Shown here: piece by piece, positions 51,196 through 59,184 of the stretch | Layout: each line of letters begins with the position of its first letter | Numbering within the stretch: position 1 is the stretch's first letter | Assembly (NCBI RefSeq): GCF_027706725.1 | Contig: NZ_JAQFWQ010000002.1 | Coordinates: forward strand, 1 to 64,000 | Length of the DNA stretch: 64,000 nt | Reading direction: 5' to 3' | Origin: Nocardiopsis endophytica | Lineage (GTDB): Bacteria; Actinomycetota; Actinomycetes; Streptosporangiales; Streptosporangiaceae | The notes under the pieces: generated by a model | What the model saw: only the letters and a program-made list of their open reading frames with translations | What the model was told of the DNA's origin: nothing | Databases searched by the model: none | Position numbers and translations under genes: made by a program

Positions 51196-51690
51196 ATGAC
51201 GGCGACCATCACACCGACCGCACCCGAGCCGGCCGTCACCGAGCGGCGGACGCCGCCCCCGGAGACCGCCGCCCTGACCTCGTTCGGCCACTACGACTAC
51301 GCCGACCTGTTCACCCTCACGATGGACCGGCCCGCGCCCTGGACCTCCGAGGAATGGCTGCGGGCCATGTGCGAAGAGGTCCTCGGCCGCCCGGCGCAGG
51401 TCCTGTGGCGGGGCGTGCTGGGGCTGCGCCTGAGGCCCGGCCCCTCGACGGACCGCATCGCCGGGTGGCGCATCTCCGGCAGCGGCGAAGGCTGGACGCG
51501 GCTGGAGGCCCCCGGGTGGATGATGAGCGTCCAGCTGGTCATGGCCGTCGACGGCTCCGAGGCGACGTTCGCGACGTTCGTCCAGTACAGGAACGGCGCC
51601 GGGAGGGCCCTGTGGTCGCGCCTGTCGGCCGTCCACCGCGGCGAGGCACCCGGCCTGCTCCGCAGCGGCTACGAGGCGCTGTCGGCCTGA
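51196..51690 (+). CDS. DUF2867-like protein
   Basis: The 164-residue product has SFGHYDYADLFTLTMDRPAP near 30-49, a WRISGSGEGWTRLEAPGWMM segment near 95-114, and a C-terminal SRLSAVHRGEAPGLL. This outline fits the DUF2867 / SRPBCC-like fold, which binds small hydrophobic ligands. No catalytic residues can be assigned. The ATG follows AAGGGAGTGGGAC. It is divergent from tetR and upstream of the second esterase. Confidence 0.75.
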   Translation: MTATITPTAPEPAVTERRTPPPETAALTSFGHYDYADLFTLTMDRPAPWTSEEWLRAMCEEVLGRPAQVLWRGVLGLRLRPGPSTDRIAGWRISGSGEGWTRLEAPGWMMSVQLVMAVDGSEATFATFVQYRNGAGRALWSRLSAVHRGEAPGLLRSGYEALSA

Positions 51691-51820
51691 CCGGCCTGCG
51701 CCGCTCCGCCGCCCGCGCGCACGCGGCTCCGCCCCGCGCCTCCGCCCCGCGCGTCCGTCGCGCCGACCGCCGGGGATGCGCGACGGGCGGCGGATGACCG
51801 GGGGCCGGGCGGAGCGGAGC

Positions 51821-52726
51821 ATGGCCACCATGGATCCCGAACTCGAACCGTACGTACCCCTGGCATCCGGGCTCGACCTCGGCGACCCGGCCGCCGCCCG
51901 CTCCCGACTCGCCCAGGTCATCGCCTCCCTGCCGGAGCCGGACACCTCCCGGATGGAGGTCCGTGACCACACCGTCCCCGGCACCCCCGACGTCCCCGTG
52001 CGGATCTACCGGCCGCACCGGAGCCGGGGCGCCGTCGTGTGGCTGCACGGCGGCGGCTTCGTGATGGGCGACCTGGACACCGAACACCCCTGGGCCGCGC
52101 TGCTCGCCGACCTGTCCGGGGCGACCGTGGTGTCGACCGGCTACCGGCTCGCGCCCGAGCACCCCTTCCCCGCCCCCCACGACGACGCCCGCACGGTCCT
52201 GGCCTGGGCCTGCGACCACGCCGAGGAGCTGGGGACCGAGCCGGACCGGATCGCCGTGGGCGGCCACAGCTGCGGCGGGGCACTGGCCGCCTCCCTCGCC
52301 CTGCGCGCCCGCGACGAGGGCGGGCCGCCGGTCCGGTTCCAGCTGCTCCACCAGGCCTGTTTCGACGACCGGCAGCTCACGCGGTCGGCGCGCACCTTCA
52401 CCGACACGCCCTTCGCCACCCGGAAGGCGGTCCTGCACGCGTGGGAGCACTATCTGGGCCCCTCCCCCGCCACCCCGTACGCCGCCCCCGCGCGGGCCGG
52501 CGACCTGTCCGGGCTGCCGCCCGCCTACATCGCCTGCGCGGAGTTCTGCCCCAACCGGGACGAGGACATCGAGTACGCGGTGCGGCTGATGCAGGCGGGC
52601 GTGCCGGTCGAGCTGCACCAGTGGCCCGGCACCTTCCACGGGTCGCACCAGATCCGGTCGGCCGAGATCTCGCAGCTGCAGTTCGCCGAGATCGGCACGG
52701 CCCTGCGCCGCGGCCTGGCGGGGTGA
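51821..52726 (+). CDS. Alpha/beta hydrolase (HSL-type esterase), copy 2
   Basis: The 301-residue product mirrors copy 1 along its length: MDPELEPY start, WLHGGGFVMGDLDTEHPWAA, YRLAPEHPFPAPHDDARTVL, GGHSCGGALAA nucleophile motif (Ser, followed here by Cys), PNRDEDIEYAVRLMQAGVPV and HQWPGTFHGSHQI. ATG 51821 has GGAG 6 nt upstream; ATG 51830 is possible. The DNA upstream also shares GGATGCGCGACG with copy 1, so the duplication included part of the promoter. The ABC pair starts 3 bp after its stop, suggesting one operon. Confidence 0.9.
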   Translation: MATMDPELEPYVPLASGLDLGDPAAARSRLAQVIASLPEPDTSRMEVRDHTVPGTPDVPVRIYRPHRSRGAVVWLHGGGFVMGDLDTEHPWAALLADLSGATVVSTGYRLAPEHPFPAPHDDARTVLAWACDHAEELGTEPDRIAVGGHSCGGALAASLALRARDEGGPPVRFQLLHQACFDDRQLTRSARTFTDTPFATRKAVLHAWEHYLGPSPATPYAAPARAGDLSGLPPAYIACAEFCPNRDEDIEYAVRLMQAGVPVELHQWPGTFHGSHQIRSAEISQLQFAEIGTALRRGLAG

Positions 52727-52729
52727 GCC

Positions 52730-54490
52730 GTGGCCACGGACACCGCGGCCGATCCCGCAGCCGCGCCCGCCGCCGCCTCCGCCGCGGACTCCGCCGCGGA
52801 CCGCGCCTCGGGACCACCTGCCGACACGGGCACATCGCGGCTTCTGCGCCCCTACGCCGGCGGCCTCGCCGGAGTCGTCGTCCTCCACGTGCTCGGCGCG
52901 GTCGCCGGGCTGGCACCCCTGATCGCGGTCGCCGAGACGGGCCGGGAGCTGCTGGCGCCCGGCCCACCCGACGCCGACCGGGTGTGGGCGGCCGTCGCCT
53001 TCGGCGCGGTGGGCCTGCTCGTCCGCCTGGTGCTCACCTCCGCCGCGTCCGGTGCGGCGCACGTCCTCGACGGCCGGGTGCAGCTCACGCTGCGGCGGGC
53101 CCTGGCCGCGCGGCTCGGGCGGGCGCCGGTCGCCGCGCTGTCCCGGCGCCGCACCGGCGAGCTGGCCAAGGTGGTGGGCGACGGCGTCAGCGCGGTCCAC
53201 CCCTTCATCGCGCACACGCCCGGCGAGCTCGCCACCTCCTTCGCCGTGCCGCTGGTGTCGCTGGTGTACCTGTTCACCGTCGACTGGCGGCTGACCCTGG
53301 TCACCCTGGCGCCGGTCGCGCTCGCGGTGGCCCTGGTGCCGCTGCTGACCACCCCCGCCCGGCGGCGCGTGGAGGAGGAGTTCGAAACCGCGATGGGGCG
53401 GATCTCCGACGCGGTGCTGGAGTTCGTCCGGGGCATCGCGGTGGTCAAGGCGTTCGGCGGGGCCGGGCGGTCGCACCGCGCGTTCCGCACCGCCGTGGAA
53501 CGCTTCGTCGCCTCCTTCCTGCGGATGGTGCGCGGCCTGGCCCCGGTCGGCGCCGCGATGCAACTCGCCCTTTCGCCGCCGGTCGTGCTGGGGACGGTGC
53601 TCGCCGGGGGCGCGTTCCTCATCGCCCGCGGCGGCATGGAACCGGCGGACCTGCCGCCCTTCCTCCTGCTCGGCCTGGGCCTGACCGCCCCGGTGGCGGC
53701 ACTGGGCCACGGTTTCGACGACATGCTGGCGGCCCGCCGCGCCATCGGCCGCATCCGGGAGGTGCTCGCCGAGCCGCCCCTGCCCGAGCCCGCGCGCCCG
53801 CGCACGCCCCGGGGCCACCGGGTGGAGCTGCGCGGGGTCCGCTTCGGCTACGGCGACGGCCGCGAGGTGCTGCGCGGCGTCGACCTGGTGCTGGAGCCGG
53901 GGACGGTCACCGCCGTCGTGGGCCCCTCGGGCGGCGGCAAGTCCACGCTGGTTCGGCTGCTGCCCCGGTTCTTCGACCCCACCGCCGGGTCGGTCCGGCT
54001 GGGCGGGGTGGACCTGCGCGACATCGCCGCACCCGACCTGTCCGCCGCGGTCTCCTTCGTGTTCCAGGAGGTGTTCCTGCTGCGGGCGCCGGTGGCGGAC
54101 AACATCGCGCTGGCGGTGCCGGATGCCGACCGGGACGACGTGGTCCGCGCCGCCCGGCGGGCCCGGATCCACGACCGGATCCTCCGCCTGCCCGACGGCT
54201 ACGACACCGTGCTCGGCGACGGCATCCGGCTCTCGGCCGGGGAGGAGCAGCGCATCGCCCTCGCACGCGCCCTGCTCGCCGACACGCCCGTGCTCGTCCT
54301 CGACGAGGCCACCGCCTTCGCCGACCCCGAGACCGAGCGGGCGGTGCGCCGGGCCCTGGCCCCCCGCGGGGACCGCACGCTCCTGGTCATCGCCCACCGC
54401 CCCGAGACGGTCGCCGACGCCGACACCGTCGTCGTCCTGGAGGACGGCACGGTCGTGTCCGGGGCCCACACCCCTGAGGAGTCCCGATGA
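52730..54490 (+). CDS. ABC transporter half, siderophore type, subunit 1
   Basis: The 586-residue product has an Ala/Pro-rich start, six TM helices (about 40-330) and an ATPase. The ATPase shows Walker A GPSGGGKST near 400, a signature reading LSAGEEQRIALARALLADTP near 500, and Walker B VLVLDEATAFADPETE near 522. The DEATAFADPE form is typical of IrtA/YbtP-like siderophore transporters. The signature has Ala in place of the second Gly of LSGGE, hinting at an uneven heterodimer. GTG 52730. No SIP reductase domain is fused. Confidence 0.88.
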   Translation: MATDTAADPAAAPAAASAADSAADRASGPPADTGTSRLLRPYAGGLAGVVVLHVLGAVAGLAPLIAVAETGRELLAPGPPDADRVWAAVAFGAVGLLVRLVLTSAASGAAHVLDGRVQLTLRRALAARLGRAPVAALSRRRTGELAKVVGDGVSAVHPFIAHTPGELATSFAVPLVSLVYLFTVDWRLTLVTLAPVALAVALVPLLTTPARRRVEEEFETAMGRISDAVLEFVRGIAVVKAFGGAGRSHRAFRTAVERFVASFLRMVRGLAPVGAAMQLALSPPVVLGTVLAGGAFLIARGGMEPADLPPFLLLGLGLTAPVAALGHGFDDMLAARRAIGRIREVLAEPPLPEPARPRTPRGHRVELRGVRFGYGDGREVLRGVDLVLEPGTVTAVVGPSGGGKSTLVRLLPRFFDPTAGSVRLGGVDLRDIAAPDLSAAVSFVFQEVFLLRAPVADNIALAVPDADRDDVVRAARRARIHDRILRLPDGYDTVLGDGIRLSAGEEQRIALARALLADTPVLVLDEATAFADPETERAVRRALAPRGDRTLLVIAHRPETVADADTVVVLEDGTVVSGAHTPEESR

Positions 54491-56202
54491 TCCGGTTGCT
54501 GCTCCGCGTGCTGGGAGCGGAGTACTCCCGGCCGGTGCGCCGCACCATCGCCCTGATGACGGCCGCCGCACTGCTCGAAGGGCTGTCCTACGCGCTCCTG
54601 GTCCCCGTCCTGCGGGCGCTGCTGTCCGGGGCGCCCGCCGACGCCGTGCCCTGGCTCGCCGCCTTCGCGGGGGCCGTGGCGGTCTTCGCCTCGCTGCGCT
54701 ACGCGGCCGACCTGTCCGGCTTCCTCACCGGAGGCGCGCTGCTGCGCGGCATGTACCACCGGCTCGGCGACCACCTGACCCGGCTGCCGGTGGGCTGGTT
54801 CGGGGGCGGCCGGGCCGGGGAGGTGTCCGTCCTGGCGGGGACCGGCGTGCTGCAGGCGATGGGCGTGATCGCGCACCAGCTGGCGCCGCTGGTGACCGCC
54901 ACGGTCACGCCCCTGGCGACCATCGCCGTGGTGCTCGCCTTCGACTGGCGGCTGGGACTGGCCGCCCTGGCCGCCGTCCCGGCGGTGGCGGCGGCGCAAT
55001 ACCTGTCCGGGCGTGCGTCGGCGGCCGCCGACGCCGCGCGCGCCGACACCGAGCGCGAGGCCGCCGACCGGACCATCGAGTACATCCGGGCGCAGCCGGT
55101 CCTGCGCGCCGGAGGCCGCTCCCGGGAGCGCTTCGGGCTGCTCGACGACGCGCTCCAGGGGCTCCAGCGGGCGTCCCGGCGCTCGGCCCTGGCCGCGCTC
55201 CCCGGGGTCCTGGGATTGGCCTTCACCGTGCAGGCCGCGTTCACCGCGATGCTGGTGCTCGGCGCCCACCTCGCCCTGGGCGGGACCATCGACGCAGCGG
55301 AGCTGCTGTGCATCCTGGTGCTCGCCACGCGCTGCACCGACCCCGTCCTGTCCCTGGCCCACGCCGGGGGCGCCCTGCGCGCCGCCCGCGGCGAGCTGGA
55401 GCGGCTCGACGCCGTGCTGCGCGCCGCGCCCCTCCCGGAGCCGTCCGACCCGGTCCGGCCGGACCGCCACGACCTCGCGTTCGAGGGGGTCACCTTCCGG
55501 CGCGGCGACCGCACGGTGCTCGACGGTGTGGACCTGTCCGTGCCCGACGGCGGGCGGCTCGCGATCGTCGGCCCGTCGGGGGCGGGCAAGAGCACGCTGC
55601 TGCAGTCGCTCGCGCGCTTCCACGACGTGGACGCCGGCTCGGTGCGGGTGGGCGGCGTGGACGTCCGGTCGATCGGAACCGACGACCTGATGGCGCGGAT
55701 CGCCGTCGTCTTCCAGGACGTGTACCTCTTCGACGACACGATCGAGGAGAACGTGCGCCTCGGCCGCCCCGACGCCGACGGGGACGCGGTCCTGGAGGCC
55801 GCGCGCGCGGCCCGGCTGGACGAGGTGGTGGCGCGACTGCCCGACGGGTGGGCGACGAACGTCGGCGAAGGCGGGGCGCTGCTGTCCGGCGGGGAGCGGC
55901 AGCGCGTGTCGATCGCCCGCGCGCTGTTGAAGGACGCCCCGATCGTGCTGCTGGACGAGGTGACGTCGGCGCTGGACCCGGGGAACGAGGCCGCCGTCCA
56001 CGCGGGCATCGAGCGCCTGTCGGCGGGCCGGACGGTGGTGCTCGTCACGCACAGGATGCCGACCGCCATGCACGCCGACCGCATCGCCTTCCTGGACGGG
56101 GGGCGGGTCGTCGAGGCGGGCACCCATGACGAGCTGTTGCGCCTGGGCGGCCGCTACGCCGGCTTCTGGCGGGCGGCCGCCGTACCTGCGGAGCACGGGT
56201 GA
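54487..56202 (+). CDS. ABC transporter half, siderophore type, subunit 2
   Basis: The 571-residue product has six TM helices (about 18-290), Walker A GPSGAGKST near 365, signature LLSGGERQRVSIARALLKDA near 465, and Walker B IVLLDEVTSALDPGNE near 487. The ATG at 54487 overlaps the stop of subunit 1 as ATGA, so the two are made together, probably as an IrtAB/YbtPQ-like heterodimer. Import or export of a siderophore is inferred; no siderophore synthesis gene lies in the window. Confidence 0.88.
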   Translation: MIRLLLRVLGAEYSRPVRRTIALMTAAALLEGLSYALLVPVLRALLSGAPADAVPWLAAFAGAVAVFASLRYAADLSGFLTGGALLRGMYHRLGDHLTRLPVGWFGGGRAGEVSVLAGTGVLQAMGVIAHQLAPLVTATVTPLATIAVVLAFDWRLGLAALAAVPAVAAAQYLSGRASAAADAARADTEREAADRTIEYIRAQPVLRAGGRSRERFGLLDDALQGLQRASRRSALAALPGVLGLAFTVQAAFTAMLVLGAHLALGGTIDAAELLCILVLATRCTDPVLSLAHAGGALRAARGELERLDAVLRAAPLPEPSDPVRPDRHDLAFEGVTFRRGDRTVLDGVDLSVPDGGRLAIVGPSGAGKSTLLQSLARFHDVDAGSVRVGGVDVRSIGTDDLMARIAVVFQDVYLFDDTIEENVRLGRPDADGDAVLEAARAARLDEVVARLPDGWATNVGEGGALLSGGERQRVSIARALLKDAPIVLLDEVTSALDPGNEAAVHAGIERLSAGRTVVLVTHRMPTAMHADRIAFLDGGRVVEAGTHDELLRLGGRYAGFWRAAAVPAEHG

Positions 56203-56387
56203 CCCCGGGAAGGGCCGCCGGACAGGCGTCCCCGCGCATGCGCGGGGGCGCCGCGTCGCCTAGGCTCGATGGTCGGATCCCCGCCGCTGGTGGGTCTCCG
56301 GGCCCGCAGGAGCCGGGAACGGCCCCCGGGGCCCTCTGACGGCGGGCCGGTCCTCCCCACCTCCCGACGCTAGACAGGTAACCCCCT

Positions 56388-57212
56388 ATGACAGACGGTT
56401 CGTCCCCTTCCCCGGCGAACGGCGACGGCGCCCCGCAGCCCCAGATCGACACCACGGTCCCCCACTCCGCGCGCATCTGGAACTACTGGATGGGCGGCAA
56501 GGACAACTACCCCATCGACCGCGCGGTCGGCGACCAGGTGATCGCGGACTTCCCGGAGATCGTGGACCTGGCCCGCACCAGCCGCGAGTTCCTCATCCGG
56601 GTCGTCACCCACCTCGCGGCCGAGGAGGGCATCCGCCAGTTCCTCGACATCGGCACCGGCATGCCCACGGTCAACAACACCCACGAGGTCGCCCAGACCA
56701 TCGCGCCGGAGTCCCGCGTGGTCTACGTGGACAACGACCCGCTGGTCCTGACGCACGCGCGGGCGCTGCTCGTCGGCACCCCCGAGGGGGCGACCGACTA
56801 CATCGACGCCGACCTGCGCGACCCCGAGTCGATCCTGAGCAAGGCCGCCGAGACGCTGGACTTCGACGAGCCGGTGGCGCTGATGCTGCTGGGCATCCTC
56901 GGGCACATCCCCGCCGACGACATCATGCCGATCGTGAACCGCCTGATGGACGCCCTGCCCTCCGGCAGCTTCCTGGCGATGTACGACGGCACGAACACGA
57001 GCGAGGCCTACAACGCGGCCATGGAGGAGGGGGACTCCAAGGGAGGCCTCCCCTACCACCTGCGCAGCCCCGAGGACATCGCCGCGCGCTTCGAGGGCCT
57101 GGAACTGCTGGAGCCGGGCGTGGTCCCGTGCCCGCTGTGGCGCCCGGGCCCCATCGAGGTCGGCAGCCGCCGAGGCATGGACCAATACGGCGGCGTCGCG
57201 CGCAAGCCGTAA
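56388..57212 (+). CDS. SAM-dependent methyltransferase, DUF574 type
   Basis: The 274-residue product shows the family start VPHSARIWNYWMGGKDNYPI near 24-43, then FLDIGTGMPTVNNTHEVAQ as SAM motif I near 85-103, VVYVDNDPLVLTHARALL near 112-130, and MLLGILGHIPADD near 163. These proteins are abundant in Streptomyces and relatives; the substrate is unknown. Its last 7 codons lie in a 27-bp stretch repeated at 59125, and a defence pair is inserted just after it. Confidence 0.92.
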   Translation: MTDGSSPSPANGDGAPQPQIDTTVPHSARIWNYWMGGKDNYPIDRAVGDQVIADFPEIVDLARTSREFLIRVVTHLAAEEGIRQFLDIGTGMPTVNNTHEVAQTIAPESRVVYVDNDPLVLTHARALLVGTPEGATDYIDADLRDPESILSKAAETLDFDEPVALMLLGILGHIPADDIMPIVNRLMDALPSGSFLAMYDGTNTSEAYNAAMEEGDSKGGLPYHLRSPEDIAARFEGLELLEPGVVPCPLWRPGPIEVGSRRGMDQYGGVARKP

Positions 57213-57216
57213 CCGG
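57190..57216. repeat. Left copy of 27-bp direct repeat (insertion scar)
   Basis: The stretch with GCGGCGTCGCGCGCAAGCCG and the methyltransferase stop codon recurs at 59125-59151 with one change (TAACCGG versus TGACCGG). The two copies enclose the rloB-rloA pair. Confidence 0.85.
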
Positions 57217-57254
57217 CGAACCCCGGCCCGTGGCCGACGGGCCGGGCCGGTCAC

Positions 57255-57659
57255 TCAGCCGGGCCCGGCGACGTCTCGGGCAGAGGCGCGGCGGACCGCT
57301 TCAATGAGCAACCAGACGTTCGTCGACGGATTCGGGCCGATGATGCCCGAATCCTCTGGCGCGTCCGCCACCCGCAAGGCCCGGCGCTTGGCTTCGGAAT
57401 GGTGGCCGAACGGGAAGTCGGGGGGAAGGTGCTTGGCATAGCCGTCGAAGTGCCGGCGCAGTTTCTCTTTGCAGAGCACGTTCCGATCGACCGAACTCGT
57501 CAGGTCTTGGAAGTGGTAGAGCAGCCAGAACTCGAAGCAGGGGTTGGAGACAACGACCTCGGTCACTTCGCCTTCGCAGACCACCAGGACTCGCGGCTTG
57601 GCGTCACGCCTCGGCCTGCTCCGGGAGAGGTCCCTCTTCGCCCTCCGGGGACGCGCCAT
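57255..57659 (-). CDS. rloB: RloB-like protein lacking its central domain
   Basis: RloB proteins carry a TOPRIM-like nuclease fold and pair with RloA ATPases in defence modules. The 134-residue product has the RloB start PRVLVVCEGEVTE near 22-34, then jumps straight to VVVSNPCFEFWLLYHF, which in intact relatives lies about 90 residues later, and continues to a normal C-terminus (EAKRRAL...STNVWLLIEAVRRAS). The segment with the metal-binding Asp motif is missing although the frame is kept. ATG 57659 lies 56 nt inside the rloA 3' end. Likely inactive. Confidence 0.75.
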   Translation of the reverse strand: MARPRRAKRDLSRSRPRRDAKPRVLVVCEGEVTEVVVSNPCFEFWLLYHFQDLTSSVDRNVLCKEKLRRHFDGYAKHLPPDFPFGHHSEAKRRALRVADAPEDSGIIGPNPSTNVWLLIEAVRRASARDVAGPG

Positions 57660-58986
57660 CGACTCCCCTGTGCAGCTCGATGAACACCGATCGGATGTCG
57701 TCGAAATCGACGAACGGTACTGCCCCGTACCTCCCCTGAAGATACCCTCTCTCCGCGTTCTCGGTACCGCGCGGACGGAAATCCGCGAGCGAGTAGAGCG
57801 ATGTCGCCCCGCTCCGGTCCTTTTCGGTGAACCACACCTCGTCACGCCGGAGGAGGTCATCGCGGAGGAGGCTGCCGAGAAGCGTCGTGTCGTGGGAGGC
57901 GAAGACCAACTGGGCCCCCTTGGGGTTGATCTCCGGGTCCTTGAACATCTTGATCAGCGTCGAGGAGAGCACGGGGTGCATGCTGGAGTCGATCTCGTCG
58001 ACAAGGAACACACCCCCTCGAAGGACGACATTCAGAACCTGAACGATCAAGGAGAGCCAGACCCGCGTACCAGCGCTCTCCTGATCGAGATCGAGACGCC
58101 GATCCCCTCCCTCGGCCGAATGCACGAGAACGATCTGCGACTCGATCCCCTCCCGCATGCGCGAGAGGACCTCAGACCCCTCCTTGACGAGGTCCTCTTC
58201 CGGGTCGAAGACCCGCACCACCTTCACAAACGTATTGAATTCCTCGTCCGAAACGGCCTTCTTTTCAATATCGACTCGAACGACACCGAGGTCGGCAACC
58301 CGGACCAGGCGATTGAAGATCGAGGAGCTCTCCCCACTTTTCAGTAGTTCACTGGCTGCTCTGAGCCGGAGGGCCTCATCACTCTCCTGGTGCGACGCGT
58401 AGTTCATCCCCTCGACGATCGCCCGATAGACCCCGAGAAGCCTGGTGTGATCATTCGACGCAGCGACCGACAGATACAGGGCGTTGTTCCGGGTCATTCG
58501 CCGTATTCTTCTGACTTCACCGGTCAACGCCCGGCCGAATCGGTAGTCATCCTCCTCGTGACCGAACCGTTCGAAGAGCCGCTGAGCCCTCCCCTTCGGG
58601 TAGACGAAGAGCCATTCACCGACGACGCCGTCTTCTGTGATCTCGAATCCGTAATTATGCCGGACGCCTTCGTGGATGAAGTCGACCTCATAGAACGAAG
58701 GCCGCTCCTTCGAGGAGTCGTCCAGAAGGAACGGGAAGCGGTGCACCCTCGCCGCCGGCTTCCACTCGGTGTGCGACGTCCGCACTGCATACTGCATCCA
58801 TCGCAGGGCGTCGAGCACACTGGACTTGCCCGAGGCGTTCGCGCCATAGATCCCAGCGACGCGGACGGTCGGAGGCGCCCCCTCGCCCTTGTCCTTCGGC
58901 TCGCCGCGCTTGGGGACGGCCACCAGTGACAGCTCCTGCTCGTCCCTGATGGACCGGTGGTTCGCGACACGGAACCTCAGCAGCAC
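57604..58986 (-). CDS. rloA: RloA-like AAA15 ATPase
   Basis: This SMC/ABC-like ATPase acts as the sensor in RloA-RloB defence pairs, comparable in layout to AriA of PARIS. The 460-residue product begins VLLRFRVANHRSIRDEQELS. Walker A is GIYGANASGKSSVLDAL near 46-62, a helical middle region follows, and then SAGTRVWLSLIVQVLN. Walker B is VFLVDEIDSSMHP near 340 and the switch is VFASHDTTLL near 370. GTG 58986 is chosen for GGAGG 6 nt upstream. The DNA is AT-richer than the surroundings, a sign of transfer. Confidence 0.85.
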   Translation of the reverse strand: MLLRFRVANHRSIRDEQELSLVAVPKRGEPKDKGEGAPPTVRVAGIYGANASGKSSVLDALRWMQYAVRTSHTEWKPAARVHRFPFLLDDSSKERPSFYEVDFIHEGVRHNYGFEITEDGVVGEWLFVYPKGRAQRLFERFGHEEDDYRFGRALTGEVRRIRRMTRNNALYLSVAASNDHTRLLGVYRAIVEGMNYASHQESDEALRLRAASELLKSGESSSIFNRLVRVADLGVVRVDIEKKAVSDEEFNTFVKVVRVFDPEEDLVKEGSEVLSRMREGIESQIVLVHSAEGGDRRLDLDQESAGTRVWLSLIVQVLNVVLRGGVFLVDEIDSSMHPVLSSTLIKMFKDPEINPKGAQLVFASHDTTLLGSLLRDDLLRRDEVWFTEKDRSGATSLYSLADFRPRGTENAERGYLQGRYGAVPFVDFDDIRSVFIELHRGVDGASPEGEEGPLPEQAEA

Positions 58987-59124
58987 GCAGCCCTCCGTTC
59001 CCGCCGCAGCGCACATCAGTCGGATCCTTCTCTGCGCATCGTATGCAGACTGAGGGCGCTTAACGAAGATCTTTGCGCTAACTGTGCGTCAAACGTCATC
59101 GTCACCTCACCCCCACTCCTCCCC

Positions 59125-59151
59125 GCGGCGTCGCGCGCAAGCCGTGACCGG
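59125..59151. repeat. Right copy of 27-bp direct repeat (insertion scar)
   Basis: It repeats the end of the methyltransferase gene 1,935 bp downstream, including an in-phase TGA where the left copy has TAA. It probably marks the original end of the gene before the rloAB insertion. Confidence 0.85.
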
Positions 59152-59176
59152 GGCCGGGGGCGGGAGCCCGGCCCCG
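59149..59176. terminator. Hairpin after the insertion scar
   Basis: CGGGGCCGGG (59149-59158) and CCCGGCCCCG (59167-59176) form a perfect 10-bp stem with an 8-nt loop. It precedes the stop of the minus-strand gene at 59185 and may be the original shared terminator of it and the methyltransferase gene. Confidence 0.7.
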
Positions 59177-59184
59177 TGGCGGGG

